DNA of 64,000 nt from Streptacidiphilus sp. P02-A3a (GTDB taxonomy: Bacteria > Actinomycetota > Actinomycetes > Streptomycetales > Streptomycetaceae). The stretch's first letter is position 1, and each line of letters opens with the position of its first letter. Of the stretch, positions 25,606-60,828 are shown piece after piece. The position numbers and the translations under genes are program-made. The stretch is taken from positions 6,643,922 to 6,707,921 of the forward strand of contig NZ_CP048289.1 of NCBI RefSeq assembly GCF_014084105.1, in the 5' to 3' direction. The notes beneath the pieces are model-generated. The model was given only the letters and a program-made list of their open reading frames with translations. It did no database searches and was not told the origin of the DNA.

Positions 25606-25818
25606 TCACTCGGCGACGTAGGTGCACCCGGTCCAGACGAAGACCTGCAGTTCGCGGTCGTCGTGGACGGTCGTCTGCTCGGTGGGCTCGAAGTGCTCGT
25701 ACCGGTTTCCCCGGAGGATTTTGAACTTCACCTCGGTATTGGGCAGATAGCGGATGCGCAGGTCGTCGGAGAGGCTGCTCGGGCCGCCCCTGAGTACGAC
25801 GTTGGGATCCAGTGACAT
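25606..25818 (-). CDS. Small DUF5988-like protein
   Basis: 70 aa from the ATG at 25818, which has an AAAGGTGGAG site 8 bases upstream; the frame is open further upstream but without a signal. The sequence NVVLRGGPSSLSDD, NRYEHFEPT and ending VFVWTGCTYVAE matches the small DUF5988 family found beside actinobacterial PKS and NRPS genes (family knowledge). Function unknown. It lies 90 nt after the second PKS gene on the same strand and is the last gene before the terminator. Confidence 0.75.
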   Translation of the reverse strand: MSLDPNVVLRGGPSSLSDDLRIRYLPNTEVKFKILRGNRYEHFEPTEQTTVHDDRELQVFVWTGCTYVAE

Positions 25819-25908
25819 GGGCTCTCCACCTTTCGTCGGTACCAACACTGATATCCATCGTGGCCTTCGGACTGAAGCCCGGCTAAAACGGTTCACCGCC
25901 GCGCCCGT

Positions 25909-28900
25909 TCAGTCCGGGATCTGGCCCAACTCCTGGTCGATGAAGGCGAACAGGTCGCTGGCGCTGGCGTCCTGAAGCTGTTCCTCCACGGTGCTCTGCG
26001 GCTCGGACTCCTTGCGTCCGGCCCATTTCGCACTGATCGTGGCCATCCGCCGTTGGATCTCCGTGTGCTCGGCAGCCGCCACCTCGACCGCCCCCAGCTC
26101 CGTCTCCAGCGCGTCGAGTTCCGCCAACAGCCGGGCCACCGGCGAGACTTCGCGTGGCAGTAGCTCCGCCGCCAGCCGGTCGGCCAGCGACGCCACGGTC
26201 GGATGGTCGAAGACCATCGTCGGCGGTAGCAGCAGCCCGGTCGCGGCGTTCAGCCGGTTGCGCAGCTCCACCGCCGTGAGCGAGTCGAAGCCCAGGTCCT
26301 TGAACGCCCGCTCCGGGTCCACCGCCGACGGGTTCGGGTAGGCGAGCACGGCGGCGACCTCGCTCCGGGTCAACTCCATGAGCAGGCCCGCCCGTTCGGC
26401 TACCGGCAGCCGGGCCAGCCGGTCGGCCAGGGACTGTCCGCCGCGCGCCGGATCGGCGGCCGCGCGCCGGGGGCCGGTGCGGACCAGGGCGGTGAGCGCC
26501 GGCGGCAGCGTCCCGGCCTCGGCCTGACCGCGCAGCCCGGCCGGGTCGAAGTGCGCGGGCACGGTCAGCGGCAGCCCGCTGCGCAGTGCCGCGTCGAAGT
26601 GGAGCAGCGCCTGTTCGGTGGCCAGGGGCAGGATTCCGCTGCGGCGCATCCGGGCCCGCTGGTCCTGGCCCAGCGCGCCGGTCATCGCGCTCTCCACCTC
26701 CCACAGCCCCCAGCCGAGGCCGGTCGCGGCGAGGCCGTCGGCGTGGCGGTGGGCGGCGAGCGCGTCCAGGAACGCGTTGGCGGCGGCGTAGTTGCCCTGC
26801 CCGGGGTTGCCCAGGGTCCCGGCCAGCGAGGAGAACAGCACGAAGGCCGCGAGCGGGGTCTCCCGGGTGAGTTCGTGCAGGTGCCAGGCGGCGTCCGCCT
26901 TCGGGCCGAGCACCGCGTCGAGGCGGTCGGGCGTCAGCGCGTCCAGGGTGGCGTCGGCGGCCACACCGGCCGCGTGCACGACCGCCGTCAGCGGGTGCGC
27001 CGTGGGGACGGCGGCGAGCAGGCGGGCCAGCGCCGCCCGGTCGGAGACGTCGCAGGCGACGGTGGTCACCGTGGCCCCGAGTCCGGTGAGGTCGGCGACC
27101 AGGGCGTCGGCCCCCGGCGCGTCCGGGCCCCGGCGCCCGGCCAGCAGCAGGTGGCGTACGCCGTGCCGGGTGACCAGGTGCCGGGCGACCAGGCTGCCGA
27201 GGGCGCCGGTACCGCCGGTGACCAGGACCGTGCCCCCGGGGGCCAGCGGCGCGGGCATGGTCAGCACCACCTTGCCGACGTGCCGGGCCTGCTGGAGGTG
27301 TCGGAACGCCTCGGGTGCCTGCTGCACCGGCCAGGTCGCCAGCGGCAGCGGTCGCAGCACCCCGGTCTCGAACAGGTCCAGCAGCACGGAGAGCATCTCG
27401 GCGATCCGGTCCGGGTCCAGCACGGCCAGGTCGAACGCCTGGTAGCGGACCCCGGGGTGGTCGGCGGCGACCTGTCCGGGCTCCCGGATGTCGGTCTTGC
27501 CCATCTCGGCGAACCGGCCGCCGCGCGGCAGCAGCCGCAGTGAGGCGTCGACGAACTCGCCGGACAGCGAGTCGAGCACGACGTCCATGCCCGCGCCGCC
27601 GGTGGCGGCGAGGAAGTGCCGCTCGAAGTCGAGGGTACGGGAGTTGGCGATGTGGGTGTCGTCCAGACCGGCCGCCCGCAGCGTGTCCCACTTGGGCTCG
27701 CTGGCGGTGCCGAACACCTCCGCGCCCAGGTGCCGGGCGAGTTGCACGGCGGCCATGCCGACGCCGCCGGTCGCCGCGTGCACCAGCACCCGTTCGCCCG
27801 GCTGGAGCGCGGCCACGTCGACCAGTCCGTGGTAGGCGGTGAGGAAGACCGTCGGCACGGCCGCGGCCTGCTCGAAGGACCATCCGGAGGGGATCCGGGC
27901 GATCCGCCGCCGGTCGGCGACGGCCGTCGAGCCGAAGGCCGGGGCGAACAGGCCGAGCACCCGGTCGCCCGGAGCCAGGTCCACCACGCCGGGGCCGGTC
28001 TCCAGCACCACCCCGGCGCCCTCGCCGCCGAGCACGGCCGCCCCCGGGTACATGTCGAGGGCGACCAGCACGTCGCGGAAGTTGAGCCCGGCGGCGCGGA
28101 CCGCGATCCGGACCTCGCCCGCGGCCAGCGGGCGGCCCGCCTCGTCGTCGGCCAGCAGGTCCAACCGGTCCAGCATCCCGGGGGCCGAGGCGTGCATCCG
28201 CCAGTCCCCCTCGGTCGGCGGGGTCAGCCGACCGGCGGTGTCGGCCCGGACCAGGCGCGGCACGAGCACCTGCCCGCCGCGCACCGCGGTCTGCGGCTCG
28301 TCGGCGGCCAGGGCGGCCGCCAGGGCCGCCTCGGCAGCGGTACCGGTACCGGCTTCGGTGTCGATCAGCAGGAACCGGCCGGGGTGTTCCAGTTGGGCGC
28401 TGCGGACCAGGCCCCAGACCGCGGCGGCGGCCAGGTCGGCGACGTCCTCGCCGAGCCGCGTGGCGACCGCGCCCCGGGTGTGGAACGCCAGCCGGGAGGT
28501 GCCGGAGCGGCTGTCGGCCAACCAGCGCTGGATCAGGTCGAGCGCCCGGCCCAGGGCGAGCCGGACCCGGTCGGCGACCGCACCCTGATCCGGGCCCCGG
28601 TCCGGGTCCTGGTCCGGGTCCTGGTCCGCGGCGGGGCAGGGCACCAGCACCACCGGGGCCGCGCCGGTGGCCGCCCCCGCTGCGAACAGGGCCTCCAGGT
28701 CGCCGTCGACCGAGGTGACCCAGCCGGGGGCCGGGTCGTCCGGGGCGACGGCGGCGGTCGGCGCGGCCGGGGCCCAGTCGAGCCGGTACAGCGGGGCGTC
28801 GGCGCGCGCGGCGGTCCGGAGCAGGTCGGTGGAGAGCGGGCGCAGCGCCAGCGCCTCCACCGTCGCCACCGGGCCGCCCAGGGGGTCGGTCACGGTCAGC

Positions 28901-31900
28901 GAGACGGTGTCGGCACCGGCCGGGGACAGCCGGATCCGGACCGAACCGGCGCCCTCGGCCCACAGCGTGGCGCCGCTCCAGGAGAAGGGGAGCATCGGCC
29001 GGGCCGGTTCGTCGCCGGTCCGGTCGCGGAACAGCAGCGCGTGCAGGCAGGCGTCCAGCAGCGCCGGGTGGACGCCGAAACCGGCGGTGTCCAGGTCGTC
29101 CGGCACGGCCGCCTCGGCGTACAGGTCGTCACCGAGCCGCCACACCGTCCGCAGGCCGCGGAACGCGGGACCGTAGTCGAGGCCCATCCGCCCCAGTTCC
29201 TGGTACAGGTCGCCGGTGTCCGCGACGGTGGCGCCGACCGGGGGCCAGGGGGTGTCCGCGGCGGGCGGCAGCGGGTCGGTCCCGTCCTGCTGCCGGGCCG
29301 CGGCGAGCAGTCCGCTGGCGTGTCGGCTCCACGGCTGCTCCTCGGTCCCGCCCGTGGGCGCCGGGCGGCGCGAGTGCACGGTGAACGGCCGCCGGGCCGA
29401 CTCGTCCGGTGGTCCGACCACGAGCTGTAGGTGCACCTCGCCGTCGGCCGGGAGGACCAGCGGGCCCTCCAGGGTGAGGTCCTCGACCCGCTCCAGGCCG
29501 ACCCGCCGACCGGTCTGCAGGACCACGTCCAGGAACGCGGTGCCGGGCAGCAGCACCGCCCCGCCGACGGAGTGGTCGGCCAGCCAGGGCTGGGTGGCGC
29601 TGGACAGGCTGCCGGTGGCGACCAGGGTCCCGTCACCGGCGAGGTCGACCGCGGCGCCGAGCAGCGGGTGCGGGCCCGCCGACAGCCCCAGGCCGCCGGT
29701 GCCCCTGACCGGACGGGCGTCCAGCCAGTAGCGCTCCCGCTCGAAGGGGTAGTTCGGCAGCGCGACCCGGCGCCGTCCGCCGCCGAACAGCGGCGACCAG
29801 TCGACCTCGGCTCCGCGCACGTGCAGCGCGGCCAGGCCCAGCAGCAGACCGGTCGGGCCGTCCACGCCGCGGCGCCCGGTGGGGATCTGCGCGGTGTCGC
29901 CGCCGCTGAGGCAGTCCGACACGATGGCGGTGAGCACGGCCGCCGGTCCCAGTTCCAGGTACTCGGTCACGCCCTGGGCCTCGATCGCGCGCACGCAGTC
30001 GGCGAAGCGCACGGCCTCGCGGGCGTGCCGGACCCAGTACTCCGGGGTGCGCAGCGCCTCGCTCTCGGCGGCGCCGGTCAGGCCGGAGACGATCGGGATC
30101 GTCGGCTCGGCGAACTCCAGCGCGTCGATCTCCGCGCGGAACCGGTCGAGCATCGGATCCATCAGCGGCGAGTGGAAGGCGTGACTCACCGTCAGTTGCC
30201 GGGTCTTGTGGCCCCGTTCGCGGAGCTCGTCGGCTATCGCCGCGACCGCGGCCGCGTCCCCGGACAGGACCACGGCGGCGGGCCCGTTCACCGCCGCGAG
30301 GCCGACCAGTGCCTCCTGCCCGGCGAGCAGCGGGCGGACCTCCTCCTCGGACGCCTGGACGGAGACCATCGCCCCGCCCGTCGGCAGCTCCTGCATCAGC
30401 CGGCTCCGGGCGGCGACCAGCCTGGCCGCGTCGGGCAGCGGCAGCACCCCGGCCACGTACAGCGCGCTCAGTTCGCCGATCGAGTGCCCGGCCAGGACGT
30501 CGGGGGTCTGCCCGAAGCTCCGCAGCAGCCGGAACAGGGCCGTGCCGTAGGCGAACAGCGCCGGCTGGGTGTAGCCGGTGAGGTCGAGCAGCGCCGCCTC
30601 GGCCGTGCCCTCGGCGGCGAACATCACCTCCCGCAGCGGGCGTTCCAGCCACGGGTCCAGCTGGGCGCACGCCTCGTCCAGGGCGGCGGCGAACACCGGG
30701 AACGTCCGGTACAGCTCGCGCCCCATCCCCGGCCGCTGCGCCCCCTGGCCGGGGAAGAGGAAGGCGGTACGGCCCCGCGCGGCGGCGCGGCCGGTCACCA
30801 CCGTGCCGCTGGGGCTGCCCTGTGCCAGCGCTTCGAGCCCGGCCCGGAACCCGCCGGGGTCGGCGCCGACCACCACCGCGCGGTGGTCGAACGGGGTCCG
30901 GCCGGTCAGCAGGGCGTGCCCGACGTCGGCCGGGTCCGCCGCCGCGGGCAGGGCCAGCATCCGCTCGGCGGTCCGCCGGACGGCGGGTTCGTCCGTCCCC
31001 GACAGCAGCCAGACCAGCACCGGGGCGGCCGGTTCGGGGGCCTCCGCGGTACCGGGCTCCGCGGCACCGGGCTCCGCGGCACCGGGCTCGGCGGCCGTCT
31101 CCTCGGGTGCCTGCTCCACGATGACGTGGGCGTTGGTGCCGCTCAGGCCGAAGGAGGACACCGCCGCGCGGCGCGGCGCCGAGCCCGGCCACGGCCGGGC
31201 CTCGGTGAGCAGCGAGACCGCGCCGGACTGCCAGTCGACCTGGGTGGACGGCCGGTCGACGTGCAGGGTAGCGGGCATCACGCCGCGCCGCAGCGCCTCC
31301 ACCGACTTGATCACCCCGGCCACCCCGGCGGCGGCCTGGGTGTGCCCGATGTTGGACTTGACCGAGCCGAGCCACAGCGGCCGGTCGGCCGCGCGTCCCC
31401 GGCCGTAGGTGGCCAGCAGTGCCTGGGCCTCGATCGGGTCGCCCAGGCTGGTGCCGGTGCCGTGCGCCTCCAGCAGGTCGACATCGGTGGTGGTCAACCG
31501 GGCGTCGGCGAGGGCCCGTTCGATCACCTGCTGCTGCGAGGGACCGCTGGGCGCGGTGAGTTGGCTGCTGGTCCCGTCGGAGTTGACCGCCGAGCCGCGG
31601 AGCACGGCCAGGACCGGGTGGCCCTCGCGCTGGGCGTCGGAGAGGCGTTCGAGCAGCAGCATCCCGGCGCCCTCGGCCCAGATGGCGCCGTCCGCCGCGT
31701 CGGCGAAGGACTTGCAGCGCCCGGCCGGTGACAGCCCGCGCTGGCGGCTGAACTCGACGAACGGCTGCGGTGTCGCCATCACCGTGGCGCCCCCGGCGAA
31801 CGCCAACCGGCACTCGCCGTTGCGCAGCGCGCGCATCGCCAGGTGGACGGCGACCAGCGAGGAGGAGCAGGCGGTGTCGACGGTGATGGCGGGCCCGCGG

Positions 31901-32511
31901 AAGCCGAAGAGGTAGGACACCCGCCCGGACGCGATGCTGCCGGCGCTGCCCGTGCCGAGGAAACCCTCGAACTCCGGCGCGGAGGGCCGTGCCTGCACCG
32001 CGTAGTCGTTGTACATGACCCCGGCGAAGACCCCGGTGTCACTGCCGCGCAGCCCCGCCGGATCGATCCCGGCGTTCTCCAACGCCTCCCACGTCGTCTC
32101 CAACAACAACCGCTGCTGCGGATCCGTCGCCAACGCCTCCCGCGGACTCATCCCGAAGAACCCCGGATCGAACTCCGCCGCGTCGTACAGGAACCCACCC
32201 TCACGCACATAACTCGTCCCCGGATTATCCGGATCCGGATCGTACAGACCACCCAGGTCCCACCCCCGATCCGTCGGAAAACCACCCACCGCGTCACCAC
32301 CACGCGCAACCAACTCCCACAACCCCTCCGGCGACACCACCCCACCCGGATACCGGCACGCCATCGCGACGATCGCGATCGGCTCCCGGGCGCGGTCCTC
32401 GGTGTCGCTCAGTTTCTTCCGGGTCTGCCGCAGTTCGGTGGTGGCCCGCTTGAGGTAGTCGCGCAGCCGCTCCTCGGCGGACACGGGGGCAGGGTCGGCG
32501 GAGGGCGTCAT
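25909..32511 (-). CDS. Type I modular PKS, extension module 5: KS-AT(malonyl)-DH-ER-KR-ACP with terminal docking domain
   Basis: 2200 aa, one fully reducing module. An N-terminal coiled-coil docking helix ([20 protein letters not shown]) accepts the chain from the larger PKS. KS: TACSSS with Cys215, EAHGTGT, KSNIGH. AT: GHSIGE (Ser677) and HAFH, the malonyl-CoA signature, unlike all other ATs here. DH: His980 in [15 protein letters not shown] and Asp1153, both present. [17 protein letters not shown] and NADPH loop [27 protein letters not shown], Tyr1908; the LDD triad reads AAD, keeping the last Asp. ACP: Ser2077 in LGFDSL. It adds C2 and reduces the beta carbon to methylene. The C-terminus ([11 protein letters not shown]) is a docking domain with no thioesterase, so the chain must pass to another PKS protein not seen in the window. 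Confidence 0.95.
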   Translation of the reverse strand: MTPSADPAPVSAEERLRDYLKRATTELRQTRKKLSDTEDRAREPIAIVAMACRYPGGVVSPEGLWELVARGGDAVGGFPTDRGWDLGGLYDPDPDNPGTSYVREGGFLYDAAEFDPGFFGMSPREALATDPQQRLLLETTWEALENAGIDPAGLRGSDTGVFAGVMYNDYAVQARPSAPEFEGFLGTGSAGSIASGRVSYLFGFRGPAITVDTACSSSLVAVHLAMRALRNGECRLAFAGGATVMATPQPFVEFSRQRGLSPAGRCKSFADAADGAIWAEGAGMLLLERLSDAQREGHPVLAVLRGSAVNSDGTSSQLTAPSGPSQQQVIERALADARLTTTDVDLLEAHGTGTSLGDPIEAQALLATYGRGRAADRPLWLGSVKSNIGHTQAAAGVAGVIKSVEALRRGVMPATLHVDRPSTQVDWQSGAVSLLTEARPWPGSAPRRAAVSSFGLSGTNAHVIVEQAPEETAAEPGAAEPGAAEPGTAEAPEPAAPVLVWLLSGTDEPAVRRTAERMLALPAAADPADVGHALLTGRTPFDHRAVVVGADPGGFRAGLEALAQGSPSGTVVTGRAAARGRTAFLFPGQGAQRPGMGRELYRTFPVFAAALDEACAQLDPWLERPLREVMFAAEGTAEAALLDLTGYTQPALFAYGTALFRLLRSFGQTPDVLAGHSIGELSALYVAGVLPLPDAARLVAARSRLMQELPTGGAMVSVQASEEEVRPLLAGQEALVGLAAVNGPAAVVLSGDAAAVAAIADELRERGHKTRQLTVSHAFHSPLMDPMLDRFRAEIDALEFAEPTIPIVSGLTGAAESEALRTPEYWVRHAREAVRFADCVRAIEAQGVTEYLELGPAAVLTAIVSDCLSGGDTAQIPTGRRGVDGPTGLLLGLAALHVRGAEVDWSPLFGGGRRRVALPNYPFERERYWLDARPVRGTGGLGLSAGPHPLLGAAVDLAGDGTLVATGSLSSATQPWLADHSVGGAVLLPGTAFLDVVLQTGRRVGLERVEDLTLEGPLVLPADGEVHLQLVVGPPDESARRPFTVHSRRPAPTGGTEEQPWSRHASGLLAAARQQDGTDPLPPAADTPWPPVGATVADTGDLYQELGRMGLDYGPAFRGLRTVWRLGDDLYAEAAVPDDLDTAGFGVHPALLDACLHALLFRDRTGDEPARPMLPFSWSGATLWAEGAGSVRIRLSPAGADTVSLTVTDPLGGPVATVEALALRPLSTDLLRTAARADAPLYRLDWAPAAPTAAVAPDDPAPGWVTSVDGDLEALFAAGAATGAAPVVLVPCPAADQDPDQDPDRGPDQGAVADRVRLALGRALDLIQRWLADSRSGTSRLAFHTRGAVATRLGEDVADLAAAAVWGLVRSAQLEHPGRFLLIDTEAGTGTAAEAALAAALAADEPQTAVRGGQVLVPRLVRADTAGRLTPPTEGDWRMHASAPGMLDRLDLLADDEAGRPLAAGEVRIAVRAAGLNFRDVLVALDMYPGAAVLGGEGAGVVLETGPGVVDLAPGDRVLGLFAPAFGSTAVADRRRIARIPSGWSFEQAAAVPTVFLTAYHGLVDVAALQPGERVLVHAATGGVGMAAVQLARHLGAEVFGTASEPKWDTLRAAGLDDTHIANSRTLDFERHFLAATGGAGMDVVLDSLSGEFVDASLRLLPRGGRFAEMGKTDIREPGQVAADHPGVRYQAFDLAVLDPDRIAEMLSVLLDLFETGVLRPLPLATWPVQQAPEAFRHLQQARHVGKVVLTMPAPLAPGGTVLVTGGTGALGSLVARHLVTRHGVRHLLLAGRRGPDAPGADALVADLTGLGATVTTVACDVSDRAALARLLAAVPTAHPLTAVVHAAGVAADATLDALTPDRLDAVLGPKADAAWHLHELTRETPLAAFVLFSSLAGTLGNPGQGNYAAANAFLDALAAHRHADGLAATGLGWGLWEVESAMTGALGQDQRARMRRSGILPLATEQALLHFDAALRSGLPLTVPAHFDPAGLRGQAEAGTLPPALTALVRTGPRRAAADPARGGQSLADRLARLPVAERAGLLMELTRSEVAAVLAYPNPSAVDPERAFKDLGFDSLTAVELRNRLNAATGLLLPPTMVFDHPTVASLADRLAAELLPREVSPVARLLAELDALETELGAVEVAAAEHTEIQRRMATISAKWAGRKESEPQSTVEEQLQDASASDLFAFIDQELGQIPD
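32000..32365. repeat. 366-bp exact repeat, copy in module 5 KS
   Basis: Identical over 366 bp to 37623-37988 in the module 4 KS, with flanks diverging at once. It covers the start of each KS ([20 protein letters not shown] to VMYNDYA). Third codon positions inside are noticeably less GC-biased than around it. Confidence 0.85.
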
Positions 32512-32560
32512 ATCAACCTCTCAGGAGTCCGCGGATCGGTTCGGGCGCTGGTCATGAGGG

Positions 32561-57087
<24,527 letters not shown>

Positions 57088-57091
<4 letters not shown>

Positions 57092-57912
57092 GAGCCGCTC
57101 GCCAGGCTGTCGGCGGCGGCTCGGGCGACCGCGTCGCCGAGCACGGTGCGCAGCCGGGCCGCGAACGCGTCGGGCGACTCGCGCAGGAAGAAGAAGTGGC
57201 CGCCCTCGAAGCGGTGCGGCGTGCAGCGCACCGAGCTGCGCCGGCCCCAGTCGAGCGCGTCGGCCGCCGGGACCAGTGGGTCGTCGGCGCCCTGGAAGAC
57301 GTCGATCGGACAGGACAGCGGCTCGCCGACCTCGCTGCCGCGACCGGCGCAGATCCGCAGGTCGGTGCGGGTCAGCGCGACGGCCGAGTGCAGCCAGTCC
57401 GGGTAGCGCAGCAGCTCGGGCGACAGGCCGCCGATGTCGAGCATGGTCCGGATCAGCGCGTCGTCGGTGTCCTCGGCGTGGCCCGCCAGCGCGGTGCCGC
57501 GCTGCGGCGCCCGGCAGGCTCCGACGACCAGGGCGACCGGCGGCGTCGCGCCGCGCCGCTGCCGACGGGCGATCAGGTCGTGCGCCACCAGCGCGCCCAT
57601 GCTGTGGCCGTAGCAGGCGTAGGCGCCGCCGCTCAGGTACGGATCGAGCGAGCGGTCGAGCTCGGCCACCAGCTCGGCCAGGCTGCCCGGCATCCGGTGG
57701 CCCAGACGGCCCTCGCGGCCCGGAAGCTGGACCGCGACCACCTCGATCCGGGGTTCCAGGGACCGGCGCAGCGCGTTGAACGCCGAGGCCCCGCCACCGG
57801 CGTGGTGGAAGCAGAACAGCCGCAGCCGGTCAGTGTCCGAGGGCTCGGACAGCAGGTACGCCGTGGACGGCCGCGATCCACCGGGCCGGCCAGCTTGCAC
57901 GCCTTGCCACAC
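57088..57912 (-). CDS. Type II thioesterase
   Basis: 274 aa alpha/beta hydrolase that removes stalled or wrong acyl groups from PKS carrier proteins. Catalytic triad visible: Ser104 in GHSMG, Asp210/211 in GADDPLV and His239 in EGGHFFF, with the N-terminal [14 protein letters not shown] oxyanion segment typical of type II enzymes. The GTG at 57912 has a strong GGGGAGGA site. Its stop overlaps the giant PKS start as ATGA, so it is the first gene of the PKS operon. The promoter region upstream is shared with the divergent TetR gene and contains CTAAGG-type repeats. Confidence 0.93.
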
Positions 57913-57923
57913 AGTGATCCTCC

Positions 57924-57975
57924 CCTAAGGCTCTGACGTCATGCTCGGCGCGACTGGTTAGCCGGGCCTTAGGCC
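57924..57975. promoter_or_regulatory. Candidate operators between thioesterase/PKS and tetR
   Basis: CCTAAGGCTC (57924-57933) touches the ribosome site of the thioesterase gene, and GGCCTTAGGCC (57965-57975) is a near-perfect palindrome in the middle of the divergent gap. Both share a CTAAGGC core also found upstream of the AOC-like and P450 genes. A TACAAT hexamer at 57991-57996 may be the tetR -10 box. Confidence 0.45.
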
Positions 57976-58068
57976 GTTCTTTGACGGGCCTACAATCGGG
58001 GTACCAATCCGCCGGCACGGTGTTCCGCGCCACCCCCGCTCGGCAGGAGCGTCAGGAGACTCGTCCAC

Positions 58069-58692
58069 GTGACTTCACACACCCCCGCGACCGCCGGTGC
58101 GGCCGTGCCCGCCGGATCACTGCGCGCGGACGCCCGCCGCAACCGGGCCCGGGTCCTGGAGGCGGCACAGGCGGCCTTCGCGACCGAGGGCCTGTCGGTG
58201 CCCCTCGACGAGATCGCCCGCCGGGCGGGCGTCGGCGCCGGTACGGTGCACCGGCACTTCCCGAGCAAGGAGGCGCTGTTCGAGGCGGTGATGGTCAACC
58301 GCCTTCAGCAGTACATAGATTCAGCGCGGGAGCTGGCCGCCTCCGGACGCCCCGGCGCGGCCCTCTTCGACTTCCTCTCCCGGATGACCGAGCAGGCGGC
58401 GATGAAGAAGGACCTCGCCGACGCCCTGGCCGGGGCCGGGATCGACGTCTCGGGTGCCACCTCGGCGGTCACCCAGGAGCTGCGGGACGCGATCGGGACC
58501 CTGCTGGTCCAGGCTCAGCAGGCCGGTACGGTCCGCCCGGACGTGGGCAACGCGCAGCTGATGGCCCTGGTGGCGGGTGTCTTCCTGGCCACCCGCCGCA
58601 GCAGTGACCCGCGTTTCGCCGAGCAGGTGATGACCGTGGTCCTGGACGGGCTGCGGACCGGGGCACCGGCGGCCGGGGCCGGAACGCCCTGA
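58069..58692 (+). CDS. TetR family transcriptional regulator
   Basis: 207 aa. The N-terminal helix-turn-helix is clear (RVLEAAQAAFATEGLSVPLD; RAGVGAGTVHRHFPSKEALF) and the C-terminal helical ligand domain resembles the SbtR-type TetR_C family. The start is GTG at 58069 with an AGGAG about 10 bases upstream. It lies divergent from the thioesterase-PKS operon and convergent with the secreted AOC-like gene, so it probably represses the PKS operon and itself until a ligand, perhaps the product or an intermediate, binds. Confidence 0.9.
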   Translation: MTSHTPATAGAAVPAGSLRADARRNRARVLEAAQAAFATEGLSVPLDEIARRAGVGAGTVHRHFPSKEALFEAVMVNRLQQYIDSARELAASGRPGAALFDFLSRMTEQAAMKKDLADALAGAGIDVSGATSAVTQELRDAIGTLLVQAQQAGTVRPDVGNAQLMALVAGVFLATRRSSDPRFAEQVMTVVLDGLRTGAPAAGAGTP

Positions 58693-58714
58693 TCCGCCCC
58701 GGCCGGCCCGGCCG

Positions 58715-59299
58715 TCACTGCGGCGCTGTCGCGCCGGGCAGGCAGAGCTGGATCCAGCCGTTCAGCGACTTCCCCAACTGGGTGATCTCGAAGTGCCGTT
58801 GGCCCACCATGCCCTGGTACCGCCCCGAGACGCCGATGGCCGGGAGGTACTCCCAGGTGCCCTTCTTCGCGGCCGCGGTGATGTCGTAGAAGCCCTGCGT
58901 CTGGATGACGCCGTCGGCGAACTCGATCTGCTCGTCGGAGTACTCGGCCAGGTCCCCGTTCTTCAGCCGGAGCGAGACGTTGGCCTTCCCGTACACGGTG
59001 GCGACCTTCTTCCCGGACGAGTCGTACAGGTAGTCCAGGTAGGTCGAGCTGCCGCCGATGCTCTCCGGGTAGGGGCCGCCGAGGTCCTGCACCGAACCGT
59101 CGATGATGCCCTCGGTCATGCCCTTCATGGTGATGCAGCCCTGGGCCGGTGCCGACTGCGGGGCCTGGGCCGGTTGCTGCGCCGGGGCGGCGGCGGCCCG
59201 GGGGACGCTCGCTCCGCCCAGTACCGCGTCCGCGCCGAGTACCGTGACGCACACGGCGAGCACGGTCAGCGCACTGCGCGAACGAATTCCACGGGCCAT
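58715..59299 (-). CDS. Secreted allene-oxide-cyclase-barrel-like protein (copy 1)
   Basis: 194 aa. A signal peptide (SRSALTVLAVCVTVLGADAV) and an Ala/Gln/Pro-rich linker precede a beta-barrel of about 140 residues with the motifs VYGKANVSLRLKNGDLAEYS, FADGVIQTQGFYDIT and YLPAIGVSGRYQGMVGQR. These match the allene oxide cyclase-like barrel family, which to my knowledge includes spirotetronate Diels-Alderases such as AbyU. Cys54 and Cys186, in the first and last strands, are conserved with the second copy (Cys43, Cys171) and may form a disulfide. The ATG at 59299 has a GGGAGGA site. Outside the cell it could cyclise or bind the polyketide product; the function is inferred only. Confidence 0.72.
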   Translation of the reverse strand: MARGIRSRSALTVLAVCVTVLGADAVLGGASVPRAAAAPAQQPAQAPQSAPAQGCITMKGMTEGIIDGSVQDLGGPYPESIGGSSTYLDYLYDSSGKKVATVYGKANVSLRLKNGDLAEYSDEQIEFADGVIQTQGFYDITAAAKKGTWEYLPAIGVSGRYQGMVGQRHFEITQLGKSLNGWIQLCLPGATAPQ

Positions 59300-59337
59300 G
59301 GTGTTCCTCCCACAATCCTGCCGCCGTTGCCCGGCAC

Positions 59338-59418
59338 GCTAAGGGCCCGCGCTAAAGCCGACCTTGGCCCGGTGCCGCCCCGCGCGCGCATAAGCGGCAC
59401 GCAAGGGTGCCTTTAGCC
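59338..59418. promoter_or_regulatory. CTAARG repeats in the divergent AOC-like/P450 gap
   Basis: GCTAAGGGCC (59338-59347) and GCTAAAGCC (59351-59359) are in the same orientation, 13 bp apart; GCCTTTAGCC (59409-59418) is inverted. They resemble the sites by the TetR gene, so one regulator may control both divergent promoters. Confidence 0.4.
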
Positions 59419-59484
59419 GCCGCGTGGACGGTACGTCCGGGCCACCGCCCATTTCAGCAGCACATGGACATGGAGGAGAGGGAC

Positions 59485-60696
59485 TTGACCGAGAGCACGG
59501 ACTCCACGCCACCGAGTTTTCCGATGGCCCGTGGATGCCCCTTCCAGCCTCCGCCCCAGTACGCCGAGTTGCGGGCGGAGAGCCCCGTAGCGCAGGTGAC
59601 GCTCCCCAGCGGCAGCACGGCCTGGGCCATCAGCAGCTACGAGCTGGTCCGCGAGTTCCTGGCGGACCCCCGGACCAGCGCGAACCGCGCGCACCCCAAC
59701 TACCCGTCGGTGCTGCCCCGCCAGCCGGTCTCCAGCAAGGAGGCCAAGGGGCTGCTGACCTGGATGGACCCGCCGGAGCACACGATCCACCGGCGGATGG
59801 TCGTGAACGAGTTCACCGCCAAGCGGGTCGCGGCCATGGCCCCGCGCATCCGTGAGATCACCGACTCCTGCCTGGACGACATGATCAAGAGTGGCGGCCC
59901 GGTCGACCTGGTGCAGAGCCTGTCCCTGGCCGTGCCGTCGCGGGTGATCTGCGAACTGCTCGGGGTTCCGTACGAGGACCGCGAGCTGTTCGACCGGCGG
60001 TCGGCGATCATCCTCAACCACCAGAGCTCGGTCGAGGACCGGATGACCGCCTGGCGCGGGCTGCGCGGCTACCTCGGCGAGCTGGTCACCGCCAAGGCGA
60101 ACGACCCCGGCGACGACCTGCTGAGCAGGCTGGTGAAGAAGTACCAGGACGCGGGCACCTTCGACCTGGAGATCCTCACCGGCGTCGCCAACGCGCTGCT
60201 GGTCGCCGGCCACGAGACGACCGCCAACATGATCTCGCTGGGGACCGTGTTCTTCCTCCAGCACCCGGAGGAGCTGGCCCAGTTCAAGGCCAACCCGGAG
60301 ACGGCCCCGCAGGTGGTCGAGGAGCTGCTGCGCTACTTCAGCATCGCCGACTACTCGACCAGCCGGGTGACCACCGCCGACATGGAGATCGGCGGCGTGT
60401 TCATCCCCGAGGGTTCCGGGGTCATCGCCCTCAACTCGGCGGCCGACCACGACGAGGCGGAGTTCGAGCGCCCCGGCGAGTTCGACGCGCACCGCGACGC
60501 CCGGCGGCAGATGGCCTTCGGGTACGGCATCCACCAGTGCCTGGGCCAGAGCCTGGCCCGCCTGGAGCTGGAGATCGTCTTCACCCGCCTGTTCGAGCGC
60601 ATTCCGGACCTGCGCCTGGACGCCACCACCGAAGAGCTCTCCTTCAAGCACAACGCGGCCTTCTACGGCATCTTCGAGGTGCCCGTTTCCTGGTGA
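59485..60696 (+). CDS. Cytochrome P450 monooxygenase
   Basis: 403 aa from the TTG at 59485, which is preceded by GGAGGAGAGG; an in-frame ATG at 59464 lacks a ribosome site but cannot be excluded. Motifs: I-helix AGHETT (241-246), ExxR Glu280-Arg283, heme loop FGYGIHQCLG with Cys352 as iron ligand. It resembles soluble bacterial CYP105/CYP107-type enzymes that hydroxylate or epoxidise macrolides and polyenes using ferredoxin. No ferredoxin gene is nearby. It sits between the two secreted AOC-like genes, so it probably tailors the polyketide before export. Confidence 0.93.
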   Translation: MTESTDSTPPSFPMARGCPFQPPPQYAELRAESPVAQVTLPSGSTAWAISSYELVREFLADPRTSANRAHPNYPSVLPRQPVSSKEAKGLLTWMDPPEHTIHRRMVVNEFTAKRVAAMAPRIREITDSCLDDMIKSGGPVDLVQSLSLAVPSRVICELLGVPYEDRELFDRRSAIILNHQSSVEDRMTAWRGLRGYLGELVTAKANDPGDDLLSRLVKKYQDAGTFDLEILTGVANALLVAGHETTANMISLGTVFFLQHPEELAQFKANPETAPQVVEELLRYFSIADYSTSRVTTADMEIGGVFIPEGSGVIALNSAADHDEAEFERPGEFDAHRDARRQMAFGYGIHQCLGQSLARLELEIVFTRLFERIPDLRLDATTEELSFKHNAAFYGIFEVPVSW

Positions 60697-60724
60697 CAGC
60701 GTGGTGACCGCACGCCCCGGGCGC

Positions 60725-60746
60725 CCCTGAGCCGACCGGCTCAGGG
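60725..60746 (+). terminator. Hairpin after the P450 gene
   Basis: Perfect 9-bp arms CCCTGAGCC and GGCTCAGGG around a GACC loop, 29 nt beyond the stop. It could terminate or attenuate before the second AOC-like gene. Confidence 0.55.
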
Positions 60747-60828
60747 CGTGTCCGGCGGCCTGTGTCCGACTGCCGCGTCCCACCCGCCGCGTCCGACTGT
60801 GGAGACACCCGACAGACAAGAGGAGCCC

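Noticed and set aside
57981..57996. TTGACG followed by TACAAT as a sigma-70 promoter for tetR
   Set aside because: The hexamers are only 4 bp apart, far from the 16-18 bp needed. TACAAT alone may be a -10 box.
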